A stretch of 64,000 bases of DNA from Lobosporangium transversale (taxonomy: Eukaryota > Mortierellomycota > Mortierellomycetes > Mortierellales > Mortierellaceae): positions 62,001 through 126,000 of the forward strand of contig NW_019028982.1 in assembly GCF_002105155.1 (NCBI RefSeq), in the 5' to 3' direction. This document shows, piece after piece, positions 36,088 through 48,832 of the stretch. The notes under the pieces are model-generated. The model did no database searches. It had not been told where the DNA came from and saw only the letters and a program-made list of their open reading frames with translations. The position numbers were made by a program, and so were the translations under genes. How positions within the stretch are numbered: the stretch's first letter is position 1; every line of letters starts with the position of its first letter.

Positions 36088-37824
36088 GGAGTTTTAAAAA
36101 AACATGACGACAAGGCGCGCTTTAGTTGCATGGCCTGCCTGCATAAGGAAGATTTCCAACCCCTGAGTTGGAAAAAAAAAGAAAAGATAAAACATGGACT
36201 TGACCGAATTTAAAAAAGTTGTGTGACATTGAAAAATCAAAGTAGAAAAAAAAGGCGGCGAGTAAAGACTAAAAGGTTAGTGGTCTCTAAGCTATAAATA
36301 GGCACTTCCCTCTCGTTTCCAGATTCCATTGTCTACATACACATGGCGATCATCCCGTTCCCCTACCACATTGAACATGAGGAGATCATTGTTTGGTATC
36401 TGGGAGTATCAACTGAAAACATGTTCGTTCACATAGGACACGTAGGAAATAGACCATGAATTATGTGTTTATTTATTTAACCGATTGAATTGTAATAACA
36501 TTGGACATTAGTATGGAATTATAGATCAACAACAACAACAACAAAAAAAATTTTTTTTTAGGGATCAAGGCTTCAACAGAAACAGACAGGGATTTCTTGT
36601 TGAATACCAAATTACAGGGCTCCCATGTGTACAAATGGATGTACGCACACCAACAACTTTTATTGATTGCTGGCGATGTGTATGGTATGCAGAGTAATTA
36701 GAGTAATAAAACTATGTGTGGTTGCCATGGTGCTATTGTTGTTGTTGTGTGACCGTGTGAGCAAGATGGCAATGACAATTATAGGCTGATGTGAATGTGA
36801 TTTTTTAAACAAACAAGGACAAGACAGGGGCAAAACAGGACACAGTATTTATATAATAATACATATAATATATCGCCAATTTTATTTGGTCACGATACCT
36901 TATATTTTTAATCTAAAAACGATGATTGAATTGTTCTGGTGGCATCTCACTACGTGACGGACTTGCAACAATACTCGTAACAAGCGAGCTAATTGGCTGC
37001 CAATACACTCGAAAGTATTCAAAAAATATAAGGTATCGCGACCAAATGAAACGGGCTATATAAAGAGTAACTGTTGTAGAAAACAAGTGAAAAAGAAAAA
37101 AGAGCGATGATGCACTACAAACGGACTTTTGGGGGGTTGCTGCAATGGGGGTGCTTTGATGGATGATAGACTGTGGTATGGTTCTAATGGGAAAGAGGGT
37201 CTTGATGAATCTCGGAATCAAGCCGAGTCAAGCAAAGCAAACGTCCGAGTGCCCTTGCATGGGTCGCGACTTTTTTTTTTTTTTCTTGACATTATACACT
37301 TTACACCAGAGACACTATTACACTGTTACACTTTTAGACTTTTACACATTACACTTTTTTTTTTATATTCTCTCTTTTTCCCATTTTCTTTCTTCTCTTT
37401 CTTATTACCAAACGCTACCTTTTCCTTTTTTTTTTTTTTTTTTTTTTTTTTCTGCGCTTGGAAGCTTCATTTGTACACATTCATACCCTTACGATTACTT
37501 GCAACAGTCTCTCTCTCTCTTCTTTGACCTGATCTCACCTATTGAATCACTAATTTGTATACACCTTCAAACCATTTCTCACTTTACATGACCCCTTCAC
37601 TTCAACAATAACAACCATTCTTCATTTTTTTTTTTTTTTTTTTTTTTAAAACGACTCTTCTTATTACTTCTCACACTCCACGCATACAGACAGACATATT
37701 GTATTACTAATTGCTTCCTTCTCTTTTTACTACTACACTACACTACGCCTCACTTCACTACACTGCACCTCACACTACACTAGTCCACATTCATTACATT
37801 CATTACATTCTAAACTTATCCTAT

Positions 37825-37854
37825 CCAATCCAATCCAATCCAATTTAATCCAAT
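37825..37854 (+). promoter_or_regulatory. five CCAAT pentamers upstream of the phosphatase start
   Basis: CCAAT occurs at 37825, 37830, 37835, 37840 and 37850, ending 39 bases before the ATG at 37893. CCAAT boxes bind the fungal HAP/NF-Y complex. The very close spacing looks like a pentanucleotide microsatellite, so function is uncertain. Confidence 0.45.
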
Positions 37855-37892
37855 CCTTTTTCTCATTCTTCCTTCATAGTCACATTTCAGTC

Positions 37893-40800
37893 ATGTTGAC
37901 TTCAATTCAGAGCGCACTTTGTTGCTGGACAGCACAACAGACTCCACCTGCGTCACCTGCTTGGCCCTGCAGCAGTGGACACTCTGCAGCCACTTGCACC
38001 TGCAGCGTGATCGACAACAGTTACTCGAGTGAAAAGGCACAAGATGTTGAGTCATGTAATGAACACTTTTTTTTTTATTTTTATTTTTATTTTTTTCTCT
38101 ATGCACAGAGATAGTCAGGCCCAATAGTTGCGCCCTTATTTCATAATAATAATTACAATGATTTATTACTGTTTTTGTTGTTTGTCACCTTGCCCCACAC
38201 CTAAACACATTCACGCATACACACATACATACGCACACATACACATATACATGTGCAATGTCCATTAACATTTTACAGCCAAAAAATGATTGATCAAGAA
38301 CCAACGATAAAACCTAGACAGCATACACTTATTTTTGTAACGCACACTATCATCCCTTCCTTTCTTGCATACTTTTTTTTATTTTTATTTTTATTTTTAT
38401 TTTTTTTCGTTTTCGGTGTCTTTGCATTTTTTTCCTTTGTCGAAATACACGCCCTTATTTCTATATTTCTGATTGATCTCGAGGTCAATATCTAACAATA
38501 GACAGGGGGGAGGAGTGTCCATGTGTCTTATGCGTGTGTTATGTGTGTAATGCGGTGGGATGGATAGGGGAAGGAGGGCCAATAAGAGTCTGAGAGCTAA
38601 AAAAACTCTTGGTTTTTAAATCAGCAAATGGGACGCGTCTAAACATCTAATGACTCTCTAGGCCATAGTTTCTGCTACTCACTCTCGCGTCATTTTTTTT
38701 TTTTAATAATAAATAGCTCAAGAAAAGACTGTGCTCGGACGAGACTCGGTCAATAGCGCCGATTCCGATATTAATATCAATACCAATACCAACACAAATG
38801 ATCCTGTGCTTCAACCCCCATCACCTGTTGTTCTACCTAATTCACACTCGCCGTCTTCATCCCCTTCTCACCAACAACAACATCAACCGCGTCGACCAAG
38901 CAGCAATGGCTCCATTTCTTCTATAACCTCTTCGCGCAGCAACCCTGTCCGAGGTTTCCTCTCTAATCCATCCTCCAGTTACAATAATGATGATCAGCAA
39001 CAAACACATCAAATCCAGTCTTCTGCCAGTACATCTTCAAAAACATTCTCTCTCCAAAAGTACTACTATCCACGAAACTCAATGACTCCTATTGCTTCTC
39101 CAGATTCATCTTCACCTACAAAATCAACTTCTTTCTCAAAGATGAACACTACCTCCTCCGGACCATTATCACCACTTGCCTTTGAAGGGCCACGGTCTTT
39201 GGGATTGAAGTCTCCACCTGCTTCAATCACATCACTACCTTCTCCTACTCCTCAAGGAACCTCAACACCACAGCCACCTCTGTTGTCATTGACGATCCCA
39301 CCAGAAGTAGAGCCTTCACCCCCTGCGCCCACAGAAACGACTGAAATATCATTGGTATCATTGTCAACGGTCAATCCATTCTACTCGCCAGTCTCGCCTG
39401 CCCCATTGTTGACTCCTAGTCCATCCCTTATCCTTCCTTCCAAACCCGCTGAAACCTCGCCTAAAAGCTCTCCTACACTCACAACCAATGTGGCCTTGCC
39501 TCTGTCTTCTTCTTCACTCCCATCTTTCTCCCTATCGCCCCCATCCTCTCCTCCACCATCTGTTTCAACCTCATCATCACCCAGCACCTCTCCTTCCAAT
39601 TCTCCTGTAGAAACGTCCTCCAAATCCCTTATCTCGTCCCCTCCTCAGTCTGATGCCACACCCTATCCTGCCTCTGGCATCTCACCAGCAAAGTTAGCAG
39701 CGTTGATTGAGCGCGGTCAGCCGAACAAACAAGGCGTCAGTGCTGGTCCACGGCCCTTGGTCCTAGACCTCCGTCCAAATCCAGACTTTGATCCCATCTC
39801 GATCGTCCACTCCATCAACATAAATTTGCCAACGCTCTTAATGAGAAGATACCGTAGAGGAGGCGCAATGTCTTCGTTTGCACTCGAGTCCTTTATCACC
39901 ATGCCTTCTGATAAAGACCTCTACCATGTGATCCTTGATGGCTGGCGTCTGGACCAAGATCACAATGGTAACGAGGCAACTCACGATGTTGTCGTCCTAG
40001 ACCAGGACATGAAGGATGGACAAGAAGAATATGGACGGTCAGCAAGTCAAGCATGGACCTTGGTCAGTGTCCTTGAAAGAGGTGGAGGAAATTGTGGTGG
40101 ACCCATCCGACTGTGGTACCTTGAAGGCGGGTTCGAAGCGTTTCAGACTTGGGATGTCAGCGAAAAGTTCCTAGTCCGCCCTGGCTCAACATTTGAAATA
40201 AGTGTTACTCATGATGGTCAAAATCAGCAGCAGGAGCAAGGAGCTATGGGTGAGGATGATGGCTCGCAACCACGCATGATGCCTCTTTCGCTCCCTAGCA
40301 ACGCATCTTCGTCTACAGTTACGGATGCAAAGACCGCCCAGGCTATTGATCATGCAGTTTCATTGACCAATGCCTCGCTCGCTGGCGCTCCACGACAGCG
40401 AGGTCCTGCTGTCCGTCGAGAGAGCTTATTTTCATTGAACACAAAGTCATTGCAACGACCTACAAACCTTGCACGATCTCAATCGGTCGGTGTCAGCGCA
40501 CTAAACCTAAAGCCGTTGTCAGTTGCTCCTCCTCCACTTCCAACCCTCCCTTCGGGCTTAATGCCTCTTCAGGAGGGAAGTGGTATGAACAACAATGCCA
40601 ATGGACTGTCTCGCAAGGGTAGTTGGCTGACAGTCCCTTCGGGTAATTCTGCACCTGGGCCTACACTCTCTCCTGCCATGTCAATGAGCAGCAGCACAAT
40701 GGAGATGATGCAACAGTCAGCATCTCCAGATCACAGTTCGACATGGTCTGCAGGAGGATCGATCCACGGAGATAGTGCCGGTGCTTCATTACAGCGAATG

Positions 40801-41501
40801 GGCTCCAAGAGATCCTTCTCATCCACATCAACACTCTTATCAATGGGTGCATCCGGAGCTACTCTGGGCATTCAGGAGGAGGATGAGGAGGCTGGTGCGG
40901 ATGATGATAAAAATGACGCTCACGCTTCCCCGACATCAAATGGAGGCCTCCGTCGACACCACAGTAGCTCTTCCATGCAGCTTTCGGCATCTACCGATTC
41001 AACTTGTCTTGATGCTAATGGTAGCAACAACAGTGACCAATCCCCTCCGGTGCACTCGGCCAATATGTTTGCTGATGGTATCGACAGCTTCAATAACAAC
41101 AGCAGTAGCCTCCATAGCAACAACAACATGTTGGCGATGATGAGTCAACAACAGCAACAGGGATATGGATACAATGATGAAATGGCAGAAGAGGGAGGCG
41201 ATGATGGTGAGCAAGAAATCTCGTGTATTCTACCCAACTTTTTGTACCTGGGACCTGAGATCGCGACAGAAGAGCAGGTTTTAGAATTGGAACGACTGGG
41301 CATTAAGAGAGTGCTGAATATGGCCCGTGAATGTGAAGATCTCTTGGTGATGAACCGTCCTGGAATGGAGTACCATAAGATTGGAGTATTGGACCACATT
41401 GAAGCAGATGTCAGTGCTGGTCTTTTGCAAGCTGTTGATATTATCTGTAAGCCACTATTACATTCATTATTTAGTACTTTGATACTAAATATGAATTATG
41501 C

Positions 41502-41533
<32 letters not shown>

Positions 41534-41987
41534 AAGACTCTAACCTCTATCTTTCGTCTCATACTATTTAGCTGCTTCAAATGATGCTCCAATCTACGTC
41601 CATTGTAAGGCTGGCAAGTCTCGATCAGTAACAGCCATTATTGCATACTTGATCACACAGTTGCATTGGTCATTGAACAAGGCTTACAATCATGTGCTGA
41701 CTCAACGGCCATGCATGTGCCCTAATATTGGGTTTGTAACTGAATTGATGAGAATGGAGGAACGGACATTGGGTATGGAGCGGTCGGGAGGACTTGTTCG
41801 AGCTGGATCTCTCAATAGTATCCTTTCGCTCTCAACGGCCGGGTCGACACCTCAACATGCCCATCATTATCATCACCATAGTCTTCAACATCATCATTCG
41901 TTGAACAAGACTGGGTCCCCTAAGGTGTTGAGCAACAAGAGCAGCATGAACAGTCTTGCTGTAATATCACCCCCTTTCCAGGCATAG
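37893..41987 (+). CDS. rhodanese-like plus dual-specificity protein phosphatase, three exons, 1102 aa
   Basis: Exons 37893-38055, 38717-41446 and 41572-41987 (3309 nt). The C-terminal dual-specificity phosphatase domain begins near residue 887 with ISCILPNFLYLGPEIATEEQ. It carries the general-acid region (GVLDHIEAD) and the active site VHCKAGKSRS, nucleophile Cys976, located just after the last splice join. Near residues 395-535 lies a rhodanese/Cdc25-homology region: RPLVLDLRPNPDFD and LWYLEGGFEAFQTWD. Rhodanese plus DSP is the layout of MAP-kinase phosphatases, where the rhodanese part docks the kinase. The first 390 residues and the linker are Ser/Pro/Thr-rich and probably disordered. The first intron is long (661 nt) and full of T-rich repeats. 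The role in MAPK dephosphorylation is inferred from architecture. Confidence 0.9.
41502..41535. repeat. T25-A9 palindrome in the last phosphatase intron
   Basis: About 25 T followed by 9 A fill the middle of intron 41447-41571, immediately before the exon that codes for the catalytic cysteine. Confidence 0.85.
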
Positions 41988-42642
41988 GCATAGGACGTTT
42001 TTTTTTCTTATTCATTTCTTTTTATTTTTTTTAACGAGCTTAATGTCTTTTACTTTTTTGTTTTTAATGACAATAATGCTGAAGCCGTGTTTCTTTCTCT
42101 TATTTCTTAAAAATTCTTTTTATTTTCAATTGTATCGATACCCTTCCTTTCTAAAACACTTTATCCTTCATTTATTTGCTTTGAAGAGAAAAAAAAAGAA
42201 AAAAAAAGAAAAAACTCTTATTCCATGCATGTATTGTAATTAATGAATAAAATCGAGTATTCAACTTTTGATATCTAAATGAACAACCGAACATTGACAG
42301 GGGCCTACCAATCAAAATGGAAGACTCCAAGTAAAGGAATACGCGTCTTAGTGATCCCTAGACCCAAGAGGGTTCATGGATAGAAATTTATACATGTGTG
42401 CATGTACCAGGATGAGCAGGAACAATTGTTTTGTTTTCTTTTTTAAGTATGGTGTGAGACATTAATTGACGTTATTCACATAATATCGAAGGATATGGAA
42501 TGATTACGATCTTTTTTTTTTTTTTCCCCCTCCCTTTAGCCTTTTCCTCCTCATCCTTCTTTCATGTGTTACCTTTTTTTTTTTTTTTTTTTTTTTCCAT
42601 TTGACAATCAGGAAATAATCATCCAAAAACAAATAAAAAAAA
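41988..42642. other. intergenic between phosphatase and LIM genes
   Basis: About 650 bases. The 5' half holds the phosphatase 3' end (AATAAA near 42245). The last 130 bases are poly-T and C/T-rich, as expected for the LIM gene leader. Confidence 0.5.
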
Positions 42643-42737
42643 ATGTCATCCAAACCATGCGGCAACTGCAAAAAGACAGTGTACATCAATGAAAAGATCG
42701 ATGCAGAGGGAAAATGGTATCACCGTGCATGCTTCAA

Positions 42738-42776
<39 letters not shown>

Positions 42777-43738
42777 TCTCGTTTACTTCCTTTAAGAATA
42801 AAAATGTATATTCTGATATCCCCGACTATATTACTCTATATCTCGTACAAAAGTGCATGGCTCCAGACTGTAAGACGGGGTTGACGTTACGAAACTTCCA
42901 GATGGCAGCATTAGATGACTCGGAGATAGACCCGTTAACGAAACGGCCGCTGAAGGTCTTGGTCTGTAAGGATCATGTGCCGATGCCTAAGCATTCGTTC
43001 AGTCGAGATTCACTGTCACTCAAGCATACGTTGTCTGCACCAAAACCCTCCATGGCTGGAATACATAGATCCTTGATGGGTAATCGAGGATTGGAGCAAT
43101 CCATGAACGAAAAACGAAATGAAGAAAGTCGAAGTGGTGGTAGACAGCCAGATTCACCTAGATCGTTGGATCAAGGGTCACATGCAGAGATAATGAAGAA
43201 TATAGAGGCAGAGAAGAAGGAGAGGGAGGAGAAGAAGAAAGAGGAGGAGCAAAAAGAGATAACTACCTTGCCAAAGTTTCGTCAAGGAGAATTTACAATA
43301 ACGCCTGAATCAGCAGAACCAAACAAGGAGGATGTCTACGGAAGCAAAAATGACGGAGACGATGGCAATGACGATGAGGATGATAATGATGCTGCTGCTG
43401 CTAATGGTGATGAATGGAAAGATCACAAGCAAGAGAGAGTATTCACAATGAAGAAGGAGCCAGAGGATCAACATACTGAGACTGGCAACAGCGTAGGTGC
43501 CACTACTGCTGCCACTATTATAGCCGCAAAAGAGTTGACAGAGCCAGATGAGGAAAAGTTGGGCGAGTTGGCATTTAGCTCAAAGCTGATGAAGGAACAT
43601 AAGGAACCACACCATGAGCAAACAGAGAAGAGCAGGGAAATAGATCAGGATGAGGACAAAACAATTGAGGATGATGAATGGGATACGGGTATCCCGACCA
43701 ATAACATGACTTGCCGTGAATCAGAGGCTGGGATATAA
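42643..43738 (+). CDS. single LIM-domain protein with acidic tail, two exons, 326 aa
   Basis: Exons 42643-42738 and 42854-43738; the intron contains a run of more than 30 A right after the donor. The join restores one LIM zinc domain over residues 6-73. First site C6, C9, H27, C30; second site C33, C38, C70, H73 (C-x4-C instead of the usual C-x2-C, and a long 31-residue spacing). Motifs: CGNCKKTVYINEK, WYHRACFK, CKTGLTLRNF, VLVCKDHVP. The rest is charged: a Lys/Glu coiled-coil segment (EKKEREEKKKEEEQK, about residues 190-205) and an Asp-rich run. LIM domains bind proteins, often cytoskeletal or nuclear partners; no catalytic part is present. The partner is unknown. Confidence 0.87.
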
Positions 43739-44113
43739 AGACGACTTTTTCTTTTCTGCGGATGCAACCAATATATTTTATACACAGGCATATAACATTA
43801 AATCAATACACACGTAAGATAGTAACGATGCTAACCATGGTAATAATAACAATAATCTATTACAACTATTTTACATTGTTGGCTTCTTAAATAGCCCTAC
43901 GGCGCAAGTATCAGCTAGTTTTCCACACAGAATTACCTCTTCTTTCCCAACACGATCCGGAAAGTTACTTATTCGCTCTACATAGTTCAGTGTTGGATTA
44001 TGTTTTTGATTCTTGTAAATGAAACATTCCAAGCTGTGTGAATTAGAAGAAAGAAAAAAGATGAGAAAAAAAGCACAACGAGACCAATGTTGACGAAGGA
44101 AATGTTTGAGGAA
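43739..44113. terminator. shared 3' region of convergent LIM and ATG101 genes
   Basis: 375 bases between the two stop codons, AT-rich at first. It must hold both polyadenylation regions. Nothing else was seen. Confidence 0.4.
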
Positions 44114-45491
44114 CTATATGCTGGGTGAAGATGAGGCTGAGGTGTCGAGAATGCGCTTGAACATGGATCCCCAAGTATCATTTGTTGTTGGTATAACAAT
44201 CTATATCATGAGAGCAAACGAGTTGAATGTTAATATAGAGACAAATGAATGAATGACGGATGACTGACTTGCCCACAGTAGCACGCTTGCTGGACAAGAT
44301 AATGAGCTATTACCTGATAAGGAAATGGATTTCCATCGCTGGTGGTGATCGGTGGAATGTGGTCCTTGTGTTCGTTGACTGTGCGGAGAATATTGAGAAA
44401 TAATGCTGATAATGCCTTTTCCATGTTTTTAATCGATCGTTGCTTGTCTGTGTTGTCGATAATCCAATAAAATTAATATTGTCCGCAACGAACATTGTCA
44501 ATAAAATAAAATAAAATAAAATAAAATAAACAGTAATGGTGAATATGAAAATCGTAAAGTTAGTTAATCCCACACTACTATGGTACGGAGATATGAAGTG
44601 GTCTTTTTTTTTTTTTTTTTTTTTTTTTTGTTTTCTGTAAAGATCTGTCTTAAAGACCTCGATAGAATACCTTTTTCATTGATGTTGGTGACAACGTTAA
44701 GAGTAATTCCCCATTGCTCCCAACAGACTTCTGATGATGTAGAACTGAACCATGCTCGCTTTGTCCGCTTCTCATAAAACATGACTCCAATCTATTTTTT
44801 ATTAAGAATCCGAGATCAGATGGTGGACTTTTCCTTGGATGCCTAAGGAAGACTATTTCCTTTGTAGTTGGTTCTTACCTGTCCCTTGCTCTGCGGATTG
44901 GCATCGACGGCTTTGGCGAACACTGCGATCTTCTCCTCAACTAGTTTCTCAATTTCTGGATCATCGATTATAGGCTATATAATAATGACAGTAAAGAATA
45001 AAATAAAGAATATTTAGAGAATCAAGGGAAATGAACGATATGGATACTAATTGTTATCAGTCAACCTTTTGATCTGTACAAGGGTTAGATATATTCTAAG
45101 CAATAATACAAAAAAAGAAGATTTTTGAGGCTCCATTTCGTCATATTTCCTAGTCAGGTCCAGATAACTCACAATGGTAATGTTGAGGATATCCATGTCC
45201 TTTGGTTTGATATTGGCGAAAACACGGTGAAAGAGAATAGTGTGAAGAATGGCCCGCAGTACGTCTTTAAGCAAACCTCTTTCCACTGTCTAATTAATAG
45301 TAATAAAATTATAAAAAGACAAAAAAGTAGATCCAATTGACTTTTTAGTATTACGTATCAAAGCCAATGTGCAACCCAAATGGTTGGTTTTATGCACTAG
45401 GGTGTTCATATGAAACTGAGGCTGAAGAAGCTTGGCTGTCAAGTTTTATTACCAGGTCCACTGGAAAGGTCGCAGGCTGATAGTGACTCAT
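44114..45491 (-). CDS. ATG101: autophagy protein ATG101, six exons, 209 aa
   Basis: Exons in transcript order: 45491-45417, 45289-45173, 44974-44879, 44791-44671, 44447-44314 and 44200-44114 (630 nt; human ATG101 has 218 residues). Family motifs run in order: VERGLLKDVLRAILHTILFH, DDPEIEKLVEEKIAVFAKAV, VMFYEKRTKRAWFS with EVCWEQWGITLNV (the WF-finger and adjoining region), NEHKDHIPPI, and the tail IVIPTTNDTWGSMFKRIL. ATG101 is a HORMA-fold protein that pairs with ATG13 in the ATG1/ULK1 kinase complex and starts autophagosome formation. It is absent from baker's yeast but kept in many other fungi. The exon-1 donor (gtttca) is non-consensus; a later gtgcat donor would also keep frame. It lies back to back with TSC1. 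Confidence 0.88.
44501..44530. repeat. (ATAAA)6 microsatellite in ATG101 intron
   Basis: Six perfect copies of the pentamer ATAAA inside the intron between exons 44314-44447 and 44671-44791. Confidence 0.9.
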
Positions 45492-46039
45492 GAGGCGATA
45501 GGTATTGGTTTCCGGGAGGAGCAAACTTTTGAATAAAAAAAGAAATAAAAAAATAAAAAGATTCTCCCGAAATGCCGAATATAAAGAGTGATGAAGTAAT
45601 TTGGGTAAATGAGATTTTTGTTGGTGAGCAATTAGGATGCATGCAAGTTGCATGTTGTGACTGATTTGAACAATCTCAGGTGAGTTTGCATTAAACGATC
45701 CACAAAACATTTTTTTTTTTTTTTTTTTTTTTTTTGCCTACGCGCGAGGTACACAAAATTCGCTATGCCAACGACACTTCTCGTCGTGAAGCTCCTCCAT
45801 TATCCCATCTCTTTTAATGTGCCTTTCTTCACAACAGCACAAGCTCACTACTGCCAATCATTTCTCATATATTTCCTTTCTTGTGCTACTACACATTCTC
45901 TTTCTTGCTTCCGCAGCTTGATTTCTTAGTCCAGTGTATAAAAGAAAAAAGACATCCATCGCTTTCAAACTTCCTCGAAATTGTCTGACGTCTAATTCAC
46001 TTCGCTCCGTACAGGACATCTACTTTATTTGACTATATC
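45492..46039. promoter_or_regulatory. divergent promoter of ATG101 and TSC1
   Basis: 548 bases between two outward-facing start codons. It contains a poly-T run at about 45712-45735 and, near TSC1, a C/T-rich leader. An ATG-opened frame on the minus strand (45710 downward) precedes ATG101 and may lie in its leader. No specific factor site could be assigned. Confidence 0.6.
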
Positions 46040-48792
46040 ATGTCAGGCTCAACGCCCACGGTCAAAGACCTGTACAAGGCTGTCACTGCTGATCTAGCAA
46101 CTTTTTTAGCCTCAGACAAGTCCAAGGAAAACGACTTAAATCGCGAGACAATACAGCATTACCTCGACCGTTTTGTTAAGAATCAATCCAACTCCAATTC
46201 AGGACATGGTCACAGCAACCACACAACGCTTTCTGTTGCCAGCACTACCCCTGCAATCCCTTTGCTTGGAAACTTACCGCCAGGAGGACAAGCAGGAACA
46301 GGAGCTGCTGCTGGAGCTGGAGCTGGAGCTGCGCTCAATGCGTCAATGTCATCATCTTCTACCACTTTAGGGTCTGGTATCGCTCCTTCGTCTTCAGCTG
46401 CCGCTGCTGGCCAGCGACACGCGAACGAAATTTGGTATCAATCCTTAACCCACAATACCAGCATGCAGCACTCCCACAGTTTACCACTCGCCTTTCACAA
46501 GCTCAATCAAACCATATCCAATTCAGTATCCCCAGTCAGCTCTGCACCAGTATCCCAAAATACCTCAACTAGTGGCTCGCCAATCATCGGAAGTGGAGGC
46601 GCAAGTGGTTCAGCAGGGGCTCATCCAAGCACATCTCCAAATCCTGGGGCCAATCCAGGTCTAGCAGCTACACCTTCTATTCAACCAACTTATATAATAC
46701 CAAATCCTGTAGCCAATGTACCATTGGCAGCTCAGAGGTTTTCAGCACATCTGCTCTCATTGTATACACAGCAGGGGATGGGTGAAGTGCCAATCGCTGC
46801 TGTTGCAAGTCGAATGCTTGTTTACCTGACACATTTGTTACCATTTCTGACCCCACATCTTGTCATGGCCGATTGGTGGGATCGACTGATAGAGCCTTCG
46901 CTACAGGGAGAGATTAAATTGGGAAAGGAGGCATTGAAAGCTTGTAGAGATCTTGTGATAGAATGCATGACCCGCGACAGCCTCATGGATGGTCAAACTG
47001 GAGTGGGATCAATCTTAATTGCTGGAGATGAGGAAGGACAGTTGGATGCATCTCTTGCCAAGACTGCCATGCCGATCTCACAATTTATACTCCGAAAATA
47101 CGTTAAGGCAGCTCACATCCTTAACCATCGATTTGCTGATACAGAGGAGATGGGTACATCCGCTACAGCTGGGACGGGATCATGGCTTCGTACAAATACT
47201 GTTTCAACGCCAAGTTCTGGCCATGCTGGACATGGTCTAGGGCCGTCAGGTTTAGGGTTTTCAACATTAGGGCCGATCCAGAACCCTCAGCGATCAGAAT
47301 ACCCATCAGTCATGAAGGAGATGGAGAAACAACGGAAGCTCATTATGAAAGCTAGAGCTGTTATTCGTCGGAAGAAGGATATATTAGTCAAGAATCTGGA
47401 GGCTATTTTGTTTGCATATGGAGGCAACGTTGGACGTGTCAAGGATTTTTTCAGCTGTCTTTACACGTATTTTATCGGTGCTCGTTATCGTGCAGAGATA
47501 TTGGGGTTGCTCTGTCAATTTATTCGAAGACAGGTAATATGGAATGATCTTTGAGATTCAGAGTGGTTGTAAATCAGTAGAGGCAAATTTACAAACGTTT
47601 ACAGTACCCCTATTATTATATACTACCTTAAAAATTAATAGCGTGTTTACTTGCATCAAATCCTATCCACACCACTGTTCGATTCTTTACTACTCTCGTT
47701 GAAGGTAGGTTTGCCAGAACTTGACCAGTAGTAAATGGCTATATTGAAAACGACAACAACAGCCTGACATGTTGTTGTTGCTACTGTTCTAATTTGCACT
47801 AGTATGATACGTCGCCTCTGATTGTATCGTTGGGGCTGATGGCACTGATCATGTTGATGCCTAGAATTCCAGCTACCTTGAACGACCGACTTCCGGATTT
47901 GTTTTTGATTTTAAGCAGGATTCTCTGTTGGCCAAGATCAAGACAGCAATTGATAGGAATAGCGAACCAAGAAGGCGCAAACTTAACTGGTCAGACTATC
48001 CAATCGTTTGACGAATTTGATGACGATAGCGGCAATGAGCCAAATATCAAACTACCTGGTAGTGCTGACAACAACATTGTTAGCAAAAATGCGAGCTCAG
48101 GATCACCGCCAGATGAAATTGATTACGAAGACATCTCATTGTACAGTCATGGAGTCCGTTGGCGCCGATATGGTGAGTCTGGAAAGTACTTGATCCCTAC
48201 TATGCGGTGTCAAATTACCCCATCATCTTTGATCCCTTACTTATCTTTGGGAGGTATGGGGGCTATTTCCTTTTCCTTTCTTTCCTCTAGGCCCCGCTGT
48301 AGCGGGCGAAACATCGGAAGGGGCACCAGATCCAACTGCCATTTTTTCATTCCTCTATGGTCTTTTCCCATGTAGTCTTCTAAAATTCCTACATACCCCC
48401 CGCATGTTTATGAAGCAAGCGATTTCGTCTACAGGATCAGGGTCAGGACTCAATACGAGTGAGGGAGAATCAACAAAAAGTGCTCTGGATTTAAGTGCTA
48501 TGTCACCAAAGGCCAACGACGTTGAAAAGAAAATTGCGTATATCGATGAGGATTTGTTAAAATCCCGAGTACAACCGCTTCTCAAGAGGCATTCGCTACA
48601 CCCCGATCTATTGACATCAACGCCCGAACAGGAGATCACTAATAAAGCAAGGTGGCAAAAATTGGAGCCCATGGAGATTGTTGCCATGTGTGTTGGATTG
48701 GATGTGTGGAGTGCTGGAGTAAATTATGGTATAGGGCCAGTTTTGAGAACGATTGATAGCGATCGCTTGAGTGCAATACCGCAGGGTGATAG

Positions 48793-48832
<40 letters not shown>

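Larger units (their letters stand above)
33661..37892. other. 4.2-kb stretch without a supported gene; promoter at right end
   Basis: I find no domain-bearing frame. A coding-like 50-codon frame around 34015-34175 is too short and isolated to call. AT-rich microsatellites and a T27-A10 palindrome (36051-36087) are present. From about 37270 rightward the plus strand becomes strongly C/T-rich with CACTA repeats (37735-37785), the leader/promoter of the phosphatase gene. Confidence 0.5.

Noticed and set aside
37129-37591. Plus-strand Phe/Leu/Ser-rich frames of 130-140 codons
   Set aside because: Translations of poly-T and C/T-rich promoter DNA ahead of the phosphatase gene.
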